64,000 bases of DNA, from the NCBI RefSeq assembly GCF_022865125.1, contig NZ_CP094828.1, forward strand, positions 2,294,001 to 2,358,000, in the 5' to 3' direction. Both the position numbers and the translations under genes were made by a program. The notes below the pieces were generated by a model that saw only the letters and a program-made list of their open reading frames with translations, had not been told where the DNA came from and did no database searches. Positions 50,142-59,913 of the stretch are shown here, one piece after another. How positions within the stretch are numbered: the stretch's first letter is position 1; each line of letters starts with the position of its first letter. Origin of the DNA: Acuticoccus sp. I52.16.1. GTDB lineage: Bacteria > Pseudomonadota > Alphaproteobacteria > Rhizobiales > Amorphaceae.

Positions 50142-50939
50142 TCAGGCCGGCTGCTGCGCGGCGGTGCGCCGCGTGATTTGCGGCCGGGACGTCTTCGCCA
50201 GTCCGGCCAGCCAGTCGGCGAAGTTCGTGACGCCGATGCGCGCGTCCGGCCCCGGCACGAGCGAACCGTCGTTCAGCACCACGCCGAAATACGGGGCGTC
50301 GGCGTCGGCCACGACACGGCGCGGATCTTCGATCGCGGCGAGATACGCAGCGACGGCTTCGCTGAGCGAAAGACGGTCCGGCCCGGCGATCTCGACGATG
50401 CCGCCCAGAGGTGCCGCGAGCGCGAAATCCGCCACCGCGTCGGCGACGTCGTCGGCCGCGATCGGCTGAACGGCGGCGGGCGAGACGCGGAAGGTCCCGT
50501 CAACGTTGCCGGCCTTGGCAATCGCGCCCATGAACTCGAAGAACTGCGTCGAGTGGACGATCGTGTAGGGGATGGGCGAGGCGCGGATCAGCTCCTCCTG
50601 CGCGAGCTTGCCGCGGAAGTAGCCGCTCCCCTGCAGTCGCTCGGTCCCCACGACGGAGAGCGCGATGTGATGGGTGACGCCGGCGGCGGCTTCGGCGGCG
50701 AGGAGGTTACGCCCGGCCGTCCGGAAGAAGTCCATCACGGCCCGGTCTTCGAAGGAGGGCGAGTTGGCGAGGTCGATCACCACGGACGCGCCCTCGAGCG
50801 CGTCGGCGAGGCCTTCGCCGGTGACGGTATCGACTCCCCTGTCGGGCGAGGCGACGAGCACCTCGTGCCCCTTGCGGCGCAGGCGCTCCACGGTCCTGGA
50901 CCCGATGAGGCCCGTGCCGCCGATGACGACGATCTTCAT
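50142..50939 (-). CDS. NmrA-like NAD(P)-binding / SDR atypical family protein
   Basis: This 265-residue atypical SDR has the N-terminal motif 'IVVIGGTGLIGSRTVERLRRKGHEVLVASPDRGVDTVTGEGL' (GGTGxIG) and 'LSVVGTERLQGSGYFRGKLAQEELIRASPIPYTIVHSTQFFEF' (Y...K). This places it with the NmrA/QOR2-type NAD(P)H-sensing or reductase proteins. The start at 50939 is clear. It heads a minus-strand group with the cupin and AhpD-like genes and is separated from the response-regulator operon by 267 bp, which should contain its promoter. Confidence 0.9.
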   Translation of the reverse strand: MKIVVIGGTGLIGSRTVERLRRKGHEVLVASPDRGVDTVTGEGLADALEGASVVIDLANSPSFEDRAVMDFFRTAGRNLLAAEAAAGVTHHIALSVVGTERLQGSGYFRGKLAQEELIRASPIPYTIVHSTQFFEFMGAIAKAGNVDGTFRVSPAAVQPIAADDVADAVADFALAAPLGGIVEIAGPDRLSLSEAVAAYLAAIEDPRRVVADADAPYFGVVLNDGSLVPGPDARIGVTNFADWLAGLAKTSRPQITRRTAAQQPA

Positions 50940-51206
50940 GGAATTGTCCCTCGGTTTTTTGCGAGCATTCAGCCGCCGGAGTGGTCCGGCTGACGCCCCG
51001 ATCGAGGCGTTCGGCTGCGTTCGAGAATGCTGTGGTTCCGGGGGGCGAACCATCGGACGGACGGCGTGCCGGACCTCGCCGAAAGTACAGGGTCGCTGTG
51101 TTGCTCGGCCGACCTCGGCACGCGCGTCGCATGCCGCGCCGGCAGGACAGAGGCGTTATGCCGAGCGCTGCTGCGGGCTGTTGGGGCGCGGGGCGGGCTG
51201 CCGGGT

Positions 51207-51890
51207 TTAGCGCGGCTCTAAGTCACGCAGGTCGGGCGGGAGCGTCTCCCACAGGCGGATCAAAGCGGCGAGGGACGGGACCTCCATCTTCCGCATCGCG
51301 TTGCCACGATGCAGCTTGACCGTGACCTCGCTGATGCCGAGATCGAACGCGATCTGCTTGTTCAGGCGCCCACGTGCGACCTCTCGCAGAACCTGGCGCT
51401 CGCGCCGCGTCAGGGTTTCGATGCGGCTGACATGGCATTGTACCACCGCTGCCTCCGCGCGGCGTGCCGTGTCGATGGCGATCGCGGCCAGCACGGCGTC
51501 GAGCAACGCCTGATCGCGCACCGGCTTCGTGAGAAAGTCGACGGCGCCGCACTTCATCGCCTGCACCGTCATCGGGATATCGCCGTGCCCGGTCAGGAAG
51601 ATGACGGGCTTGCGGTCGCCGCTCTCCGCGAGCCGGTTCTGCAGGTCGAGCCCGCTGGTGCCCGGCATCCGAACGTCGAGGATCAGACAGCCCGGAACAT
51701 CGCGAACCCCGGCGTCGAAGAGCTCCTGGGTCGAGCCGAACGCGATGGTCTGAAAGCCCGCCGACAGGATCAGTTCGGTGATGCCCTCGCGGACAGCCGG
51801 ATCGTCGTCGACGATGAAGACGCAAGGCGCCTCGCTGGACCGTGCCAGTGAGGCGGGCCGCCGGTCATGGATCGTTCGTTCGCGCTCCAT
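51207..51890 (-). CDS. FixJ-family response regulator (receiver + LuxR-type HTH), copy 2
   Basis: This 227-residue transcription factor has a receiver domain ('VFIVDDDPAVREGITELILSAGFQTIAFGS', phospho-aspartate in 'CLILDVRMPGTSGL', lysine in 'FLTKPV') and a C-terminal LuxR helix-turn-helix ('LTRRERQVLREVARGRLNKQIAFDLGISEVTVKLHRGNAMRKM'). It is the last gene of the kinase-regulator operon, following the single receiver gene by two bases. It is paralogous to the regulator at 52267, so one kinase may feed two DNA-binding outputs. Confidence 0.93.
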   Translation of the reverse strand: MERERTIHDRRPASLARSSEAPCVFIVDDDPAVREGITELILSAGFQTIAFGSTQELFDAGVRDVPGCLILDVRMPGTSGLDLQNRLAESGDRKPVIFLTGHGDIPMTVQAMKCGAVDFLTKPVRDQALLDAVLAAIAIDTARRAEAAVVQCHVSRIETLTRRERQVLREVARGRLNKQIAFDLGISEVTVKLHRGNAMRKMEVPSLAALIRLWETLPPDLRDLEPR

Positions 51891-51892
51891 CG

Positions 51893-52270
51893 TCACCCTC
51901 CGTTTGTCTCTCGTCGCAAGGCATTGTCGATCGCGGCAAGCAGTTCGTCGCCGTCGAATGGCTTGCGGAAGAAGCCGGCCGTCCCGTGGGCCCGGCTCTG
52001 GTCGGCGATCTCGTGGCGGCCGGTGATGAGGAAGACGGGCAGGTCCGGGCGCGCCGCTCGCACGTGGTCGCGAAGATCGAAACCGTCCATGTTCGGCATA
52101 CCGATGTCCGTGATGAGGAGGTCGAGGTTGGCGAGCCCGCCGTCTAGCAGCGCGGCCGCCGACGTGTAGCTCCGGGCGGCATATCCGGCCGACTCCAGCA
52201 GCTCCTCGACCGATTCTCGCAGGCGTGGGTCGTCGTCGACGATCGCCACTACGGGCCGTAGCGCGTTCAC
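51893..52270 (-). CDS. single-domain response regulator (receiver only)
   Basis: This 125-residue receiver is without an output domain: acidic pocket 'AIVDDDPRLRESVEELL', phospho-aspartate in 'LLITDIGMPNMDGFDL', threonine in 'LITGRHE' and lysine in 'FFRKPFDG'. Receivers of this kind act as phosphate shuttles or sinks for a neighbouring kinase. It overlaps the FixJ gene before it by four bases and almost touches the one after it. Confidence 0.93.
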   Translation of the reverse strand: MNALRPVVAIVDDDPRLRESVEELLESAGYAARSYTSAAALLDGGLANLDLLITDIGMPNMDGFDLRDHVRAARPDLPVFLITGRHEIADQSRAHGTAGFFRKPFDGDELLAAIDNALRRETNGG

Positions 52271-52905
52271 GACGTCCCTCCGTGCCGGCGTGAATGGGTG
52301 ACCGGAATGTTGAGCCGCTCCGCAATGCGGACGAGATCGGCCAGGGACGCGGCCGCCAACTTACTCATGACGTTCCTTCTATGGATCTGAAGCGTGACCT
52401 CGCTGATGCCGAGCTCGGCGGCCGCCTGCTTGTTGAGGAGGCCGCTGACCACGAGCGGGAGCACTTCGCGCTCGCGAGGGGTCAGCGCCTCGTAGCGCAG
52501 GCGCAGCGTGTCGCGCTCGGCGCGGGCGGCGCGGCGCGTTCGGTCGAGCGCGACGGCGGTCTCGACGGCGGTGATGAGGTCGGCGTCCCTGAACGGCTTG
52601 GTCAGGAAGTCGACAGCGCCATCCTTGATCGCCCTCACAGAGGACGGGATGTCGCCGTGGCCGGTTATGAAGACCACCGGCGGATGTTCGCCGGCTGCGA
52701 TCCGCCGCTGTAGCTCGAGGCCGTTGATGTCGGGAAGCTCCACGTCGAGGATTAGGCAGGCCGGCAGGTCGGGCTTTTCTGCGGCGACATAGGCGCCTGC
52801 CGAGGCGAAAGCGATCGCCCGCATCCCGTGCGAGGCGAACAGCTCGTCGAGTGCCTCGCGGATGCGGGAGTCGTCGTCGACGACGTAGACGACATGCTCG
52901 GTCAT
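52267..52905 (-). CDS. FixJ-family response regulator (receiver + LuxR-type HTH), copy 1
   Basis: This 212-residue regulator has a receiver ('VYVVDDDSRIREALDELFASHGMRAIAFASAG', aspartate in 'CLILDVELPDINGLEL', 'VVFITGHGDIPSSVRAIKDGAVDFLTKPFRD') and the LuxR-type helix-turn-helix 'LTPREREVLPLVVSGLLNKQAAAELGISEVTLQIHRRNVMSKL'. It overlaps the sensor kinase gene by four bases, so it is its most direct partner. FixJ/StyR/TodT-like pairs control aromatic catabolism, oxygen or redox genes. Confidence 0.94.
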   Translation of the reverse strand: MTEHVVYVVDDDSRIREALDELFASHGMRAIAFASAGAYVAAEKPDLPACLILDVELPDINGLELQRRIAAGEHPPVVFITGHGDIPSSVRAIKDGAVDFLTKPFRDADLITAVETAVALDRTRRAARAERDTLRLRYEALTPREREVLPLVVSGLLNKQAAAELGISEVTLQIHRRNVMSKLAAASLADLVRIAERLNIPVTHSRRHGGTS

Positions 52906-55900
52906 GCCGCGACTTTCGTCACCGCCGGCAGCGTGAAGACGAAGGTCGCGCCGCGGGCATCGTTCGCCTCAGCCCACAACCGGCCGCCGTGCGCCTCGAC
53001 GATCGAGCGGCAGATGGCGAGGCCCATCCCCATGCCCTTCGCCTTCGTGGTGAAGAAGGGCTCGAAGATCTTCTCGGGCGCCTCGATGCCCGGACCGCCG
53101 TCGGCGACCTCGACCCGGACCGCGTCCTCGCACGGGCGCGCGGTGATCCGGACCTCGCGCTGGTGCGGGACAGTTTCCAGCGCGTCCATTCCGTTGCGGA
53201 TGAGATTGACGAGCACCTGCTGGATCTGGACGCGGTCCACCATGGTCGGCGGAATGGCTTCGGCCTCGACACGCAAGCGGATACGCCGCCGCATCGCCTC
53301 CTCCGCCATCAGATCACGGGCTTCGGCGATGACGTCGGCGAGATTGGTGCTCGTCCGGGTCTCGATGGATTGGCGGAAGAGGGCGCGGATGCGGCCGACG
53401 ACGTCCGCCGCCGCGTTGGCGTCGCGGGTGATGCGCTCGGCGGTGATCTTGGCGCGGTCGAGGTTCGGCGGCGTCGCCGACAGCCAGCGGTGACAGGCTT
53501 GGCTGTTCGCCACCACCGCGGCGAGCGGCTGATTCACCTCGTGCGCGATGGAGGCGGACAGCTCCGCGAGGCTCGCCGCCTGGCTCGCCCGCGCGAGCCG
53601 CTCCTGCGCGAGCCGCAGCGCCTGCTGTGCCTGCACTTCCCCCTCGATGTCGAGGCAGATCAGGTTCCACTGGACGATGGCACCCGCCTTGTCGCGCATC
53701 GGCGCGGCGCGGGTTTCGACCCAGCGATATTCGCCGTCGGCCCGGCGCAGGCGGTGCTTGCGCAGGTAAGGCTCGCCGGTGCCGAGCGAATGGGCGTAAT
53801 CCGCCCTGACCGCGGGCAGGTCGTCCGGATGGATCGCCGCATCGAGCGTGCCGTCGAGTCGGGTCTTGCCGGATCCGTCGAGCGCGTCGACGCCGAAGCC
53901 GAGATAGGCCCGCAGCTGCTCGCTGCGGTAGACCGGCTCGCCCGCAGGGTCGGCGCAGACAATCATGGCCGGTAGCGTCTCGACGAGCTGCCAGAGGAAG
54001 CGCTCACGCTCGCGCAGCGCCTCCTGCGCCTGCATCTCCTCCTCGATATCGATCGAGGCGATGTACCATTGCACGATCGCCCCCTCGGCATCGCGCAGCG
54101 CCTGCGCGCGGGCCTCGATCCAGCGATAGACGCCATCGCTGCACAGCCGGCGGAAGCGGTTCACGAACGCCTCGCCGGCCGCGAACCCCGCGCACGCGCG
54201 GGCGAACATGATCGGGAAATCGTCCGGGTGCGCGACCTCGCGCGCCAGCGCGGCGAAGTCCACGATGTCCTCCGGCGGTGCGCCCACGGTGTCGAGATAT
54301 CGCTGGCTCGCGTAGGTCAGCCGCTGCGCCGGATCGAAGCTCAGAACGTTTACGGGGATCGCGTCGATCATCAGCTCGAGCTGCTGCTTGCTGCGCCGCA
54401 GCGCCGCCTCGGTGAGAACCTGATCGTCGATGTCGTGGCACAGGCCGTACCACTGCACGATGCAGCCGTTCTCGTCGCGAAGCGCTTCGGCGCTCGCCGA
54501 CATCCAGCGATAAACGCCATCGGCGCGACGCATGCGCCACTTCATGACGAGGCCCTCGCCCGTGGCCAGCGAGTGCTCGAACGCACGCGCCACGCTGGCG
54601 GCGTCGTCGGGATGGATGATGGAGGCGATGATGGCGGCGAGCCGGGTCCGCCCGGGCTGATCGGCGCCGGAAACATCGAGGTTCAGGAAATCGACGAGCC
54701 GCCGGTTGAAGAATACCGGCACGCCCTCCGGCGTGATGCGCCACAGGTAGCTCGGCACCATGTCGACGAGCTGCGACAGCTCGCGTTCCCGGTCCCGCAA
54801 CGACGCTTCCACGCGCTTGATCTCGGTCAGGTCGAGGATGTAGGCGACGCCTTGCCGGGACTGGCCTTCGAAGCAGGCGGCGCCGATCAGCACGGGCACC
54901 CGGCTGCCGTCCTTCCTGAAGTACTCCTTCTCGCGCGGCTGCATCCTGCCGGTGGTGAGGAGCTCCTCGGCTTCCTGGCGGGCATGGACGTCCTGCCAGT
55001 CGGGAGGCGTCATGGCGAACCAGTCGAGTCCCGCCTCCACCTCCGCCCGGTCGTACTGGACCATGCGCAGAAATGCGTCATTGGCGTCGATCAGCGTTCC
55101 GTCGAGGTCCCAAATCACGATGCCGATGACGTCCGAATCGACAAGCCGCCGGATCCTCGCCTCGCGTGCGCGCACCTCCTCCTGCGCCCGTACGAGGTCG
55201 TCGATGTCGACGTTGGCCCCGTACCAGCGGATGATCCGCCCGCTTTCGTCGCGCAGTGGATTGGCGCGCCCTTCCATCCAGCGCCACGTCCCGTCGTGAC
55301 GCAGGTTGCGGAAGTGGAGCTCGAATGGTTCGCCGGTGGTAAAAGACCGGGTGAGCGCAGCGTGCAGCCGTTCGCGGTCGTCCGGGTGGACGATGGTGGC
55401 GATCGCCTTCGGCAGCCCTTCGTCGAAGTCGCCGAGCGCGAGGCCGAGGAAATCGACCATCGCCCGGTTGACGTAGTCGGGCTCGCCGGCCGGCGTGGTG
55501 CACCAGATCTGCACCGGCACGGTGTCGATGAGCTGCTGCAGCTGCCGCTGGTGGCTCCGGAGCGCCTCGTCCGCGCGCATCTGGTCGTCGACGTCGACGC
55601 AGAGGCCGTACCAGCCGGAAATCGCGCCGTCGTCGCGCCGAAGCGGTTCCGCGCGGCTCGACATCCAGCGGTATACGCCATCGGCGCGGCGGAGGCGGTA
55701 GTTGAGGGAAAAGCTCTCGCCGATGGCAAGTGACATCCCGAGCGCGCTGCGGAATCTCGCCCGGTCGTCCGGATGCACCCGGTCCGCCAAAGCTTCGAGC
55801 CGACTGACCCCGGTTGACGCCATGCCGTCGACATCGAAGCCAAGGAAGTCGGCCATGCGCCGGTTGAAGAAGATCGTCTCGCCGTCCGGGGTGAGCCGCC

Positions 55901-56660
55901 ACAGATGGCTCGGCACCATGTCGACGAGCTGCGACAGCTCCCGCTCGCGCTCGATGAGCGTGGCCTCGGCGCGCTTCTCGTCGTCGATGTCCATCGTGGT
56001 GCCGTGCCAGGCGACGATGCGACCCTCGTCGTCGCGCTGCGCCAGCCCGGCATTGCGGAACCAGCGGTAGACGCCGTCGTGGCGCCGGATGCGGTGCTCC
56101 GTGTCATAGGGCGAGCCGGTCGCGAGACAGTGGCGCCAGGCGTCGGCGATTCGGGTGTAGTCTTCGGGGTGCACCACAGCGCGCCAGCTGAACCCGTCCA
56201 CGTCCGGCGGCTGTGCCAACGCCTCGGCCGAAAAACCGACATAGTCGAGCGTATTCGGACTGACGTAGGTGAAGCGGCCGGTCGGATCGGCCGACCATGC
56301 ATAGGCGGGCATCGCCTCGATGATCCTGCGGGCGAGCACCGCACGCATGTCGGGAGTCCGCGCGGCGAGCGCGATGGCCGTCGCGCCGATGGAGAACGCA
56401 ACCGCGCAGAGCGCGGCCCAGTCGAGCGCGGGTTCACGATTGCCGCCGAGCGCAAGTCCGGCCATCGCCGCCAGCAGGACCGCCACAACCGCAAGGGCGC
56501 CGTTGACGAGACTGGCCGTCACCTCGCGCATGTAGAGGAAGGCGGCCGAGAACGGTGCGAGCAGGCCCAGCATCGTTCCGGTCGCCTGCCATGCGGCAAT
56601 TGCGACGAGGATGGATAGCAGCGCCAGTGTCTCGCGCCGATGGGGGATCACAGCTCTCAT
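52902..56660 (-). CDS. membrane sensor histidine kinase with seven PAS domains
   Basis: This is a 1252-residue kinase. Residues 11-100 hold about four short membrane helices. Seven PAS/PAC units follow (about 110-235, 240-365, 370-495, 500-620, 625-750, 755-880 and 885-1005), several with the near-identical start 'ERELSQLVDMVPSxLWRxTP'. The fourth is different in type ('DVIGIVIWDLDGTLIDANDAFLRM'). The HisKA phospho-histidine is H1040 in 'SIAHEVNQPLAA', the FixL-like class. The ATPase domain has N-box 'VLVNLIRNGMDALE', 'DGGPGIEAPEKIFEPFFTTKAKGMGMGLAICRSIVEAHGG'. The start at 56660 (MRAVIPHRR) precedes the first helix. It begins the operon with three response regulators. The signal is unknown and no heme-binding PAS histidine was identified with certainty. 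Confidence 0.93.
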   Translation of the reverse strand: MRAVIPHRRETLALLSILVAIAAWQATGTMLGLLAPFSAAFLYMREVTASLVNGALAVVAVLLAAMAGLALGGNREPALDWAALCAVAFSIGATAIALAARTPDMRAVLARRIIEAMPAYAWSADPTGRFTYVSPNTLDYVGFSAEALAQPPDVDGFSWRAVVHPEDYTRIADAWRHCLATGSPYDTEHRIRRHDGVYRWFRNAGLAQRDDEGRIVAWHGTTMDIDDEKRAEATLIERERELSQLVDMVPSHLWRLTPDGETIFFNRRMADFLGFDVDGMASTGVSRLEALADRVHPDDRARFRSALGMSLAIGESFSLNYRLRRADGVYRWMSSRAEPLRRDDGAISGWYGLCVDVDDQMRADEALRSHQRQLQQLIDTVPVQIWCTTPAGEPDYVNRAMVDFLGLALGDFDEGLPKAIATIVHPDDRERLHAALTRSFTTGEPFELHFRNLRHDGTWRWMEGRANPLRDESGRIIRWYGANVDIDDLVRAQEEVRAREARIRRLVDSDVIGIVIWDLDGTLIDANDAFLRMVQYDRAEVEAGLDWFAMTPPDWQDVHARQEAEELLTTGRMQPREKEYFRKDGSRVPVLIGAACFEGQSRQGVAYILDLTEIKRVEASLRDRERELSQLVDMVPSYLWRITPEGVPVFFNRRLVDFLNLDVSGADQPGRTRLAAIIASIIHPDDAASVARAFEHSLATGEGLVMKWRMRRADGVYRWMSASAEALRDENGCIVQWYGLCHDIDDQVLTEAALRRSKQQLELMIDAIPVNVLSFDPAQRLTYASQRYLDTVGAPPEDIVDFAALAREVAHPDDFPIMFARACAGFAAGEAFVNRFRRLCSDGVYRWIEARAQALRDAEGAIVQWYIASIDIEEEMQAQEALRERERFLWQLVETLPAMIVCADPAGEPVYRSEQLRAYLGFGVDALDGSGKTRLDGTLDAAIHPDDLPAVRADYAHSLGTGEPYLRKHRLRRADGEYRWVETRAAPMRDKAGAIVQWNLICLDIEGEVQAQQALRLAQERLARASQAASLAELSASIAHEVNQPLAAVVANSQACHRWLSATPPNLDRAKITAERITRDANAAADVVGRIRALFRQSIETRTSTNLADVIAEARDLMAEEAMRRRIRLRVEAEAIPPTMVDRVQIQQVLVNLIRNGMDALETVPHQREVRITARPCEDAVRVEVADGGPGIEAPEKIFEPFFTTKAKGMGMGLAICRSIVEAHGGRLWAEANDARGATFVFTLPAVTKVAA

Positions 56661-57094
56661 GCGCGGCTGCTCCTGCCGGAAACCGATTTGATACGGGCGC
56701 CGATTCGCTCGCGGGCGGGCCCGAAGCGGGGCTTGCGGCCTCGCCGACACTCTAGCGGCGACCATACGCGGCCGCACCTCATGGAAATCCATGCATCGGC
56801 CGCAGCGTCCTCCGAGGTCGACGCGATTTGGACCGCCCACTGCGCGGTTGGGGTGCGGGTTTATCGATCACGGTCTTCGGGTCCCGCCGGACCGCCGGAA
56901 TGGCGAAGGCCATGGCTGCGTCTCATCCGACGTGTCGTTTCGCTTGGCGGATCCAATACCTCGGGACAGGTTGATGGGACGGGATATCCCGCCGAAATAT
57001 TGCGCCGCAGAACGAATAATACAGCAGAAGCATCCCGCTGATCTTGTATTGATTCCGTCAGTGCCAATCAGCTCAGACGCAAGGGCAGATTCGT
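56661..57094. other. intergenic region upstream of the kinase and SDR genes
   Basis: This stretch of about 430 bp lies between the divergent kinase operon and the SDR at 57159. I see no convincing coding sequence in it. The right part (from about 57000) becomes clearly less GC-rich and probably contains the SDR promoter. Confidence 0.5.
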
Positions 57095-57118
57095 ACCAAA
57101 TTTTGCTTAAAAATTGGT
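57095..57118 (+). promoter_or_regulatory. near-perfect AT-rich inverted repeat upstream of SDR
   Basis: ACCAAATTTT, four bases, AAAAATTGGT: the 10-base arms match at nine positions. It lies 40 bp upstream of the SDR start at 57159 in an otherwise GC-rich region. Position and symmetry suit an operator of a regulator encoded elsewhere. Confidence 0.45.
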
Positions 57119-57158
57119 GAGAAACACTAGAGATTCTGTAATGGAAGGAGCAGTATCC

Positions 57159-57908
57159 GTGGAGTTCAAGAATAAGGTTGCCATTGTTACCGGCGGCAGC
57201 TCGGGGATCGGCCGGGCCACTGCTCTTCAACTCGCCGCCCTCGGGGCGCGGGTTCTCGTCACCGGGCGTCGGCCCGAGCCGCTCGAGCGCGTCCGCGCCG
57301 AGCATCCCGAAATCGCCGTCTGCGCCGCCGACGTCGCCCGGCCTGCCGATGTTGAGAAGACCGTCCAGTCGGCGGTCTCCCGGTGGGGGCGCGTGGACGT
57401 TCTCGTCAACAACGCCGGTGCGGGTGCAATCCTGCCGCTCTCCGAAGCCACCACGGACCGGATCGCGGACATCCTCTCCGTCAACGTCGTCGGGCCGAGC
57501 CTCATGGTACGAGCAGCACTGCCGCATCTTTCGGCCGTCGGTGGATCTGTCGTCAACGTCTCCAGCACCTTCGGCCACAAGGCGGCGGCGGCGCTCTCGC
57601 ACTACGCCGCCAGCAAGGCGGCGCTGGAGCACCTGACCCGCTGCTGGGCCTTGGAGCTGGCCCCGCTCAAGGTCCGAGTCAACGCCGTCGCCGCCGGTCC
57701 GACGGACTCCGGCGCTCTGACGGGGATGATGGGCCTCTCCGAGGACCAGGCCGCCGCGATCGAGGCGGACGAGCGCGAAGTCATACCGCTCAAGCGGCGC
57801 GGCCAGCCGAACGATGTCGCGCGTTGGATCGTCCACCTCGCCCATCCGGCCGCCGACTGGGTCACCGGGCAGGTCGTCTCGGTGGACGGCGGCCTGAGCC
57901 TCTCCTGA
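57159..57908 (+). CDS. SDR family oxidoreductase (FabG-like)
   Basis: This 249-residue classical SDR has TGGSSGIG at 11-18, NNAG at 84-87, S135, Y149 and K153 (YAASK), and the C-terminal '[15 protein letters not shown]'. '[12 protein letters not shown]' after beta-2 favours NADP(H). The start is most likely GTG at 57159 because GGAAGGAG lies at the right distance. The ATG at 57141 would overlap that site. It is followed 29 bp later by the broken alpha/beta-hydrolase gene, with which it was probably cotranscribed. Confidence 0.88.
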   Translation: MEFKNKVAIVTGGSSGIGRATALQLAALGARVLVTGRRPEPLERVRAEHPEIAVCAADVARPADVEKTVQSAVSRWGRVDVLVNNAGAGAILPLSEATTDRIADILSVNVVGPSLMVRAALPHLSAVGGSVVNVSSTFGHKAAAALSHYAASKAALEHLTRCWALELAPLKVRVNAVAAGPTDSGALTGMMGLSEDQAAAIEADEREVIPLKRRGQPNDVARWIVHLAHPAADWVTGQVVSVDGGLSLS

Positions 57909-57937
57909 CACCACCATTCCTCGACAAGGAGACCAAC

Positions 57938-58645
57938 GTGACGAACAAAGACGACGACGCGCGCGCTGCGCCGTCCACGTCGGAGCGGACGCTCGCATTG
58001 ACCCGGAGGGATGCGCTGACGGCAGCCACCTCGGCCGGCTTGCTCGCGGTGCTTCCCGCCTCCGCGGCGGGACAGCCGCAAGACAGCACCACATCCAATT
58101 TCGCCAGGAACAGCGACATGAGCTTCGTAACCACGCGCGACGGCGTGCAGATCTTCTACAAGGATGGGGGCCGCGCGACGCGCCCCCCATCGTCTTCCAC
58201 CACGGCTGGCCGCTCAGCGCCGACGAGTGGGACAACCAGATGCTCTTCTTCCTCAGCAAGGGCTTTCGCGTCGTCGCGCACGACCGGCGTGGCCATGGCC
58301 GCTCGACGCAAGTCGCAGGTGGCCACGACATGGACCGCTACGCAGCGGACGCTGCCGCCGTGGTCGAACACCTCGACCTTCGGAACGCGGTCCACATTGG
58401 CCATTCGACCGGCGGGGGCGAAGCGACACGTTATGTCGCCCGGTACGGACAGCTGTCCGGCCGTGCGGCGAAACTCGTCCTCATCGCTGCCGTACCGCCC
58501 CTCATGGTGAAGACCGAGGCAAATCCGGGTGGCACGCCGATCGAGGTGTTCGACGCATCCCGCACTGCGCTCGCCGCCAACCGTGCCCGGTTCTATCTCG
58601 AGTTCGCGAGCGGCCCGTTCTACGGGTTCAACCGCGCCGGGACCC
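57938..58645 (+). pseudogene. alpha/beta hydrolase (non-heme chloroperoxidase/esterase-like) with leader, frameshifted and truncated
   Basis: An N-terminal leader with '[24 protein letters not shown]' (Tat-like) precedes '[17 protein letters not shown]'. The frame then shifts. Family alignment expects [21 protein letters not shown], and restoring one missing T after position 58174 gives exactly that. The second frame continues '[30 protein letters not shown]' and the nucleophile region '[19 protein letters not shown]' (serine in GHSTGG). The gene is cut at 58645 by the IS3 element, so the last third with the catalytic aspartate and histidine is missing. Confidence 0.85.
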
Positions 58646-58684
58646 TGAACTGCACCGGGAATTCCGGAGGCCAGTTTGTCTTAG

Positions 58685-59590
58685 CTACGCGGCCATGGGC
58701 GTTAGTTCCAGCGCTGCGTGGTAGTGAGCTTCGGCCTCGGCAGGCGAGATGTTTCCGATCGGCTCGAGAAGGCGGCGGTTGTTGTACCAATCGACCCATT
58801 CGAGGGTCGCGTACTCGACGGCCTCGAAGCTGCGCCATGGGCCGCGCCGGTGGATGACCTCTGCCTTGAAGAGGCCGTTGATGGTCTCCGCCAGCGCGTT
58901 GTCGTAGCTGTCGCCGACGCTACCGACCGAGGGCTCGATGCCTGCCTCGGCCAGGCGCTCGGTGTAGCGGATCGCCAGGTACTGCGACCCCCTGTCGGAA
59001 TGATGCACCAGGCCTTTTCCCCTTACCGGCCGACGCTGGTGAACGGCCTGCTCCAGGGCATCGAGGACGAAGCCGGTATGGGCGGTCCGACTGACCCGCC
59101 AGCCGACGATGCGGCGGGCGTATGCGTCGATGACGAAGGCGACGTGGACGAAGCCCTGCCACGTCGCCACGTAGGTGAAGTCGCTCACCCAGAGCATGTT
59201 CGGAGCCGGCACCCGGAACTGGCGATTGACGCGGTCGAGCGGGCATGGCGCGGCCTTGTCGGGAATCGACGTTCGCACCCGTTTACCCCGAACAATGCCT
59301 TCGATCCCCATCTCCTTCATCAGCCTGGCGACGGTGCAGCGCGCGACTTGGAAGCCTTCTCGACGCATCTGCCGCCAGACCTTGCGCACCCCGTAGACCT
59401 GAAAGTTGGCGTCGAACACGCGCCGGATCTCGGGCCGCAGTTCGGCATCGCGGCGCGCCCGCGGTGAGCGGCGCGTCGGATCGGCCCGCTTCATCACATG
59501 ATCATGGTAGGTGGACGGGGCGATCGGCAGAGCCTTGCAGATCGGCTCGACCCCGTGCTCGGCCCGGTGATCGTCGATGAACGCGATCAT
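58685..59590 (-). CDS. IS3-family transposase OrfB
   Basis: This 301-residue integrase-type transposase has a helical N-terminal part ('[31 protein letters not shown]') and an rve domain. Its DDE residues are D in '[11 protein letters not shown]', D in 'HHSDRGSQY' and E in '[14 protein letters not shown]'. The C-terminal '[27 protein letters not shown]' is typical. The start overlaps the orfA stop (ATGA). No stop or frameshift is visible, so it may be active. Confidence 0.93.
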   Translation of the reverse strand: MIAFIDDHRAEHGVEPICKALPIAPSTYHDHVMKRADPTRRSPRARRDAELRPEIRRVFDANFQVYGVRKVWRQMRREGFQVARCTVARLMKEMGIEGIVRGKRVRTSIPDKAAPCPLDRVNRQFRVPAPNMLWVSDFTYVATWQGFVHVAFVIDAYARRIVGWRVSRTAHTGFVLDALEQAVHQRRPVRGKGLVHHSDRGSQYLAIRYTERLAEAGIEPSVGSVGDSYDNALAETINGLFKAEVIHRRGPWRSFEAVEYATLEWVDWYNNRRLLEPIGNISPAEAEAHYHAALELTPMAA

Positions 59591-59913
59591 GTCTTCGACC
59601 GGCGGTCGAGCTCCGCCTGCGCGAAATACGCCGATGCTTTGCGCAGGATCTCGTTGGCCTGGCGCAACTCGCGGTTCTCCCGCTCCAGCGCCTTCATCCT
59701 CTCGGCCATGTCGCTCGGCACACCCGCGCGCCTGCCGTTGTCAACCTCGACCTTTTTCACCCACTCGTTCAACGTCTGTGCAGCGCAGCCGACCTTCGAG
59801 GAGATCGACAGGATCGCCGCCCAGCGGGACACGTGCTGGTGTTCATTGTCCAACACCATCCGAACCGCGCGCTCGCGTACTTCCGGTGAATATTTGTTCG
59901 TCGTCCTGCTCAT
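59587..59913 (-). CDS. IS3-family transposase OrfA
   Basis: This 108-residue protein has a helix-turn-helix ('[53 protein letters not shown]') and a C-terminal coiled coil ('[35 protein letters not shown]'). It overlaps orfB by four bases and normally binds the terminal repeats as part of an OrfAB fusion. Confidence 0.93.
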   Translation of the reverse strand: MSRTTNKYSPEVRERAVRMVLDNEHQHVSRWAAILSISSKVGCAAQTLNEWVKKVEVDNGRRAGVPSDMAERMKALERENRELRQANEILRKASAYFAQAELDRRSKT

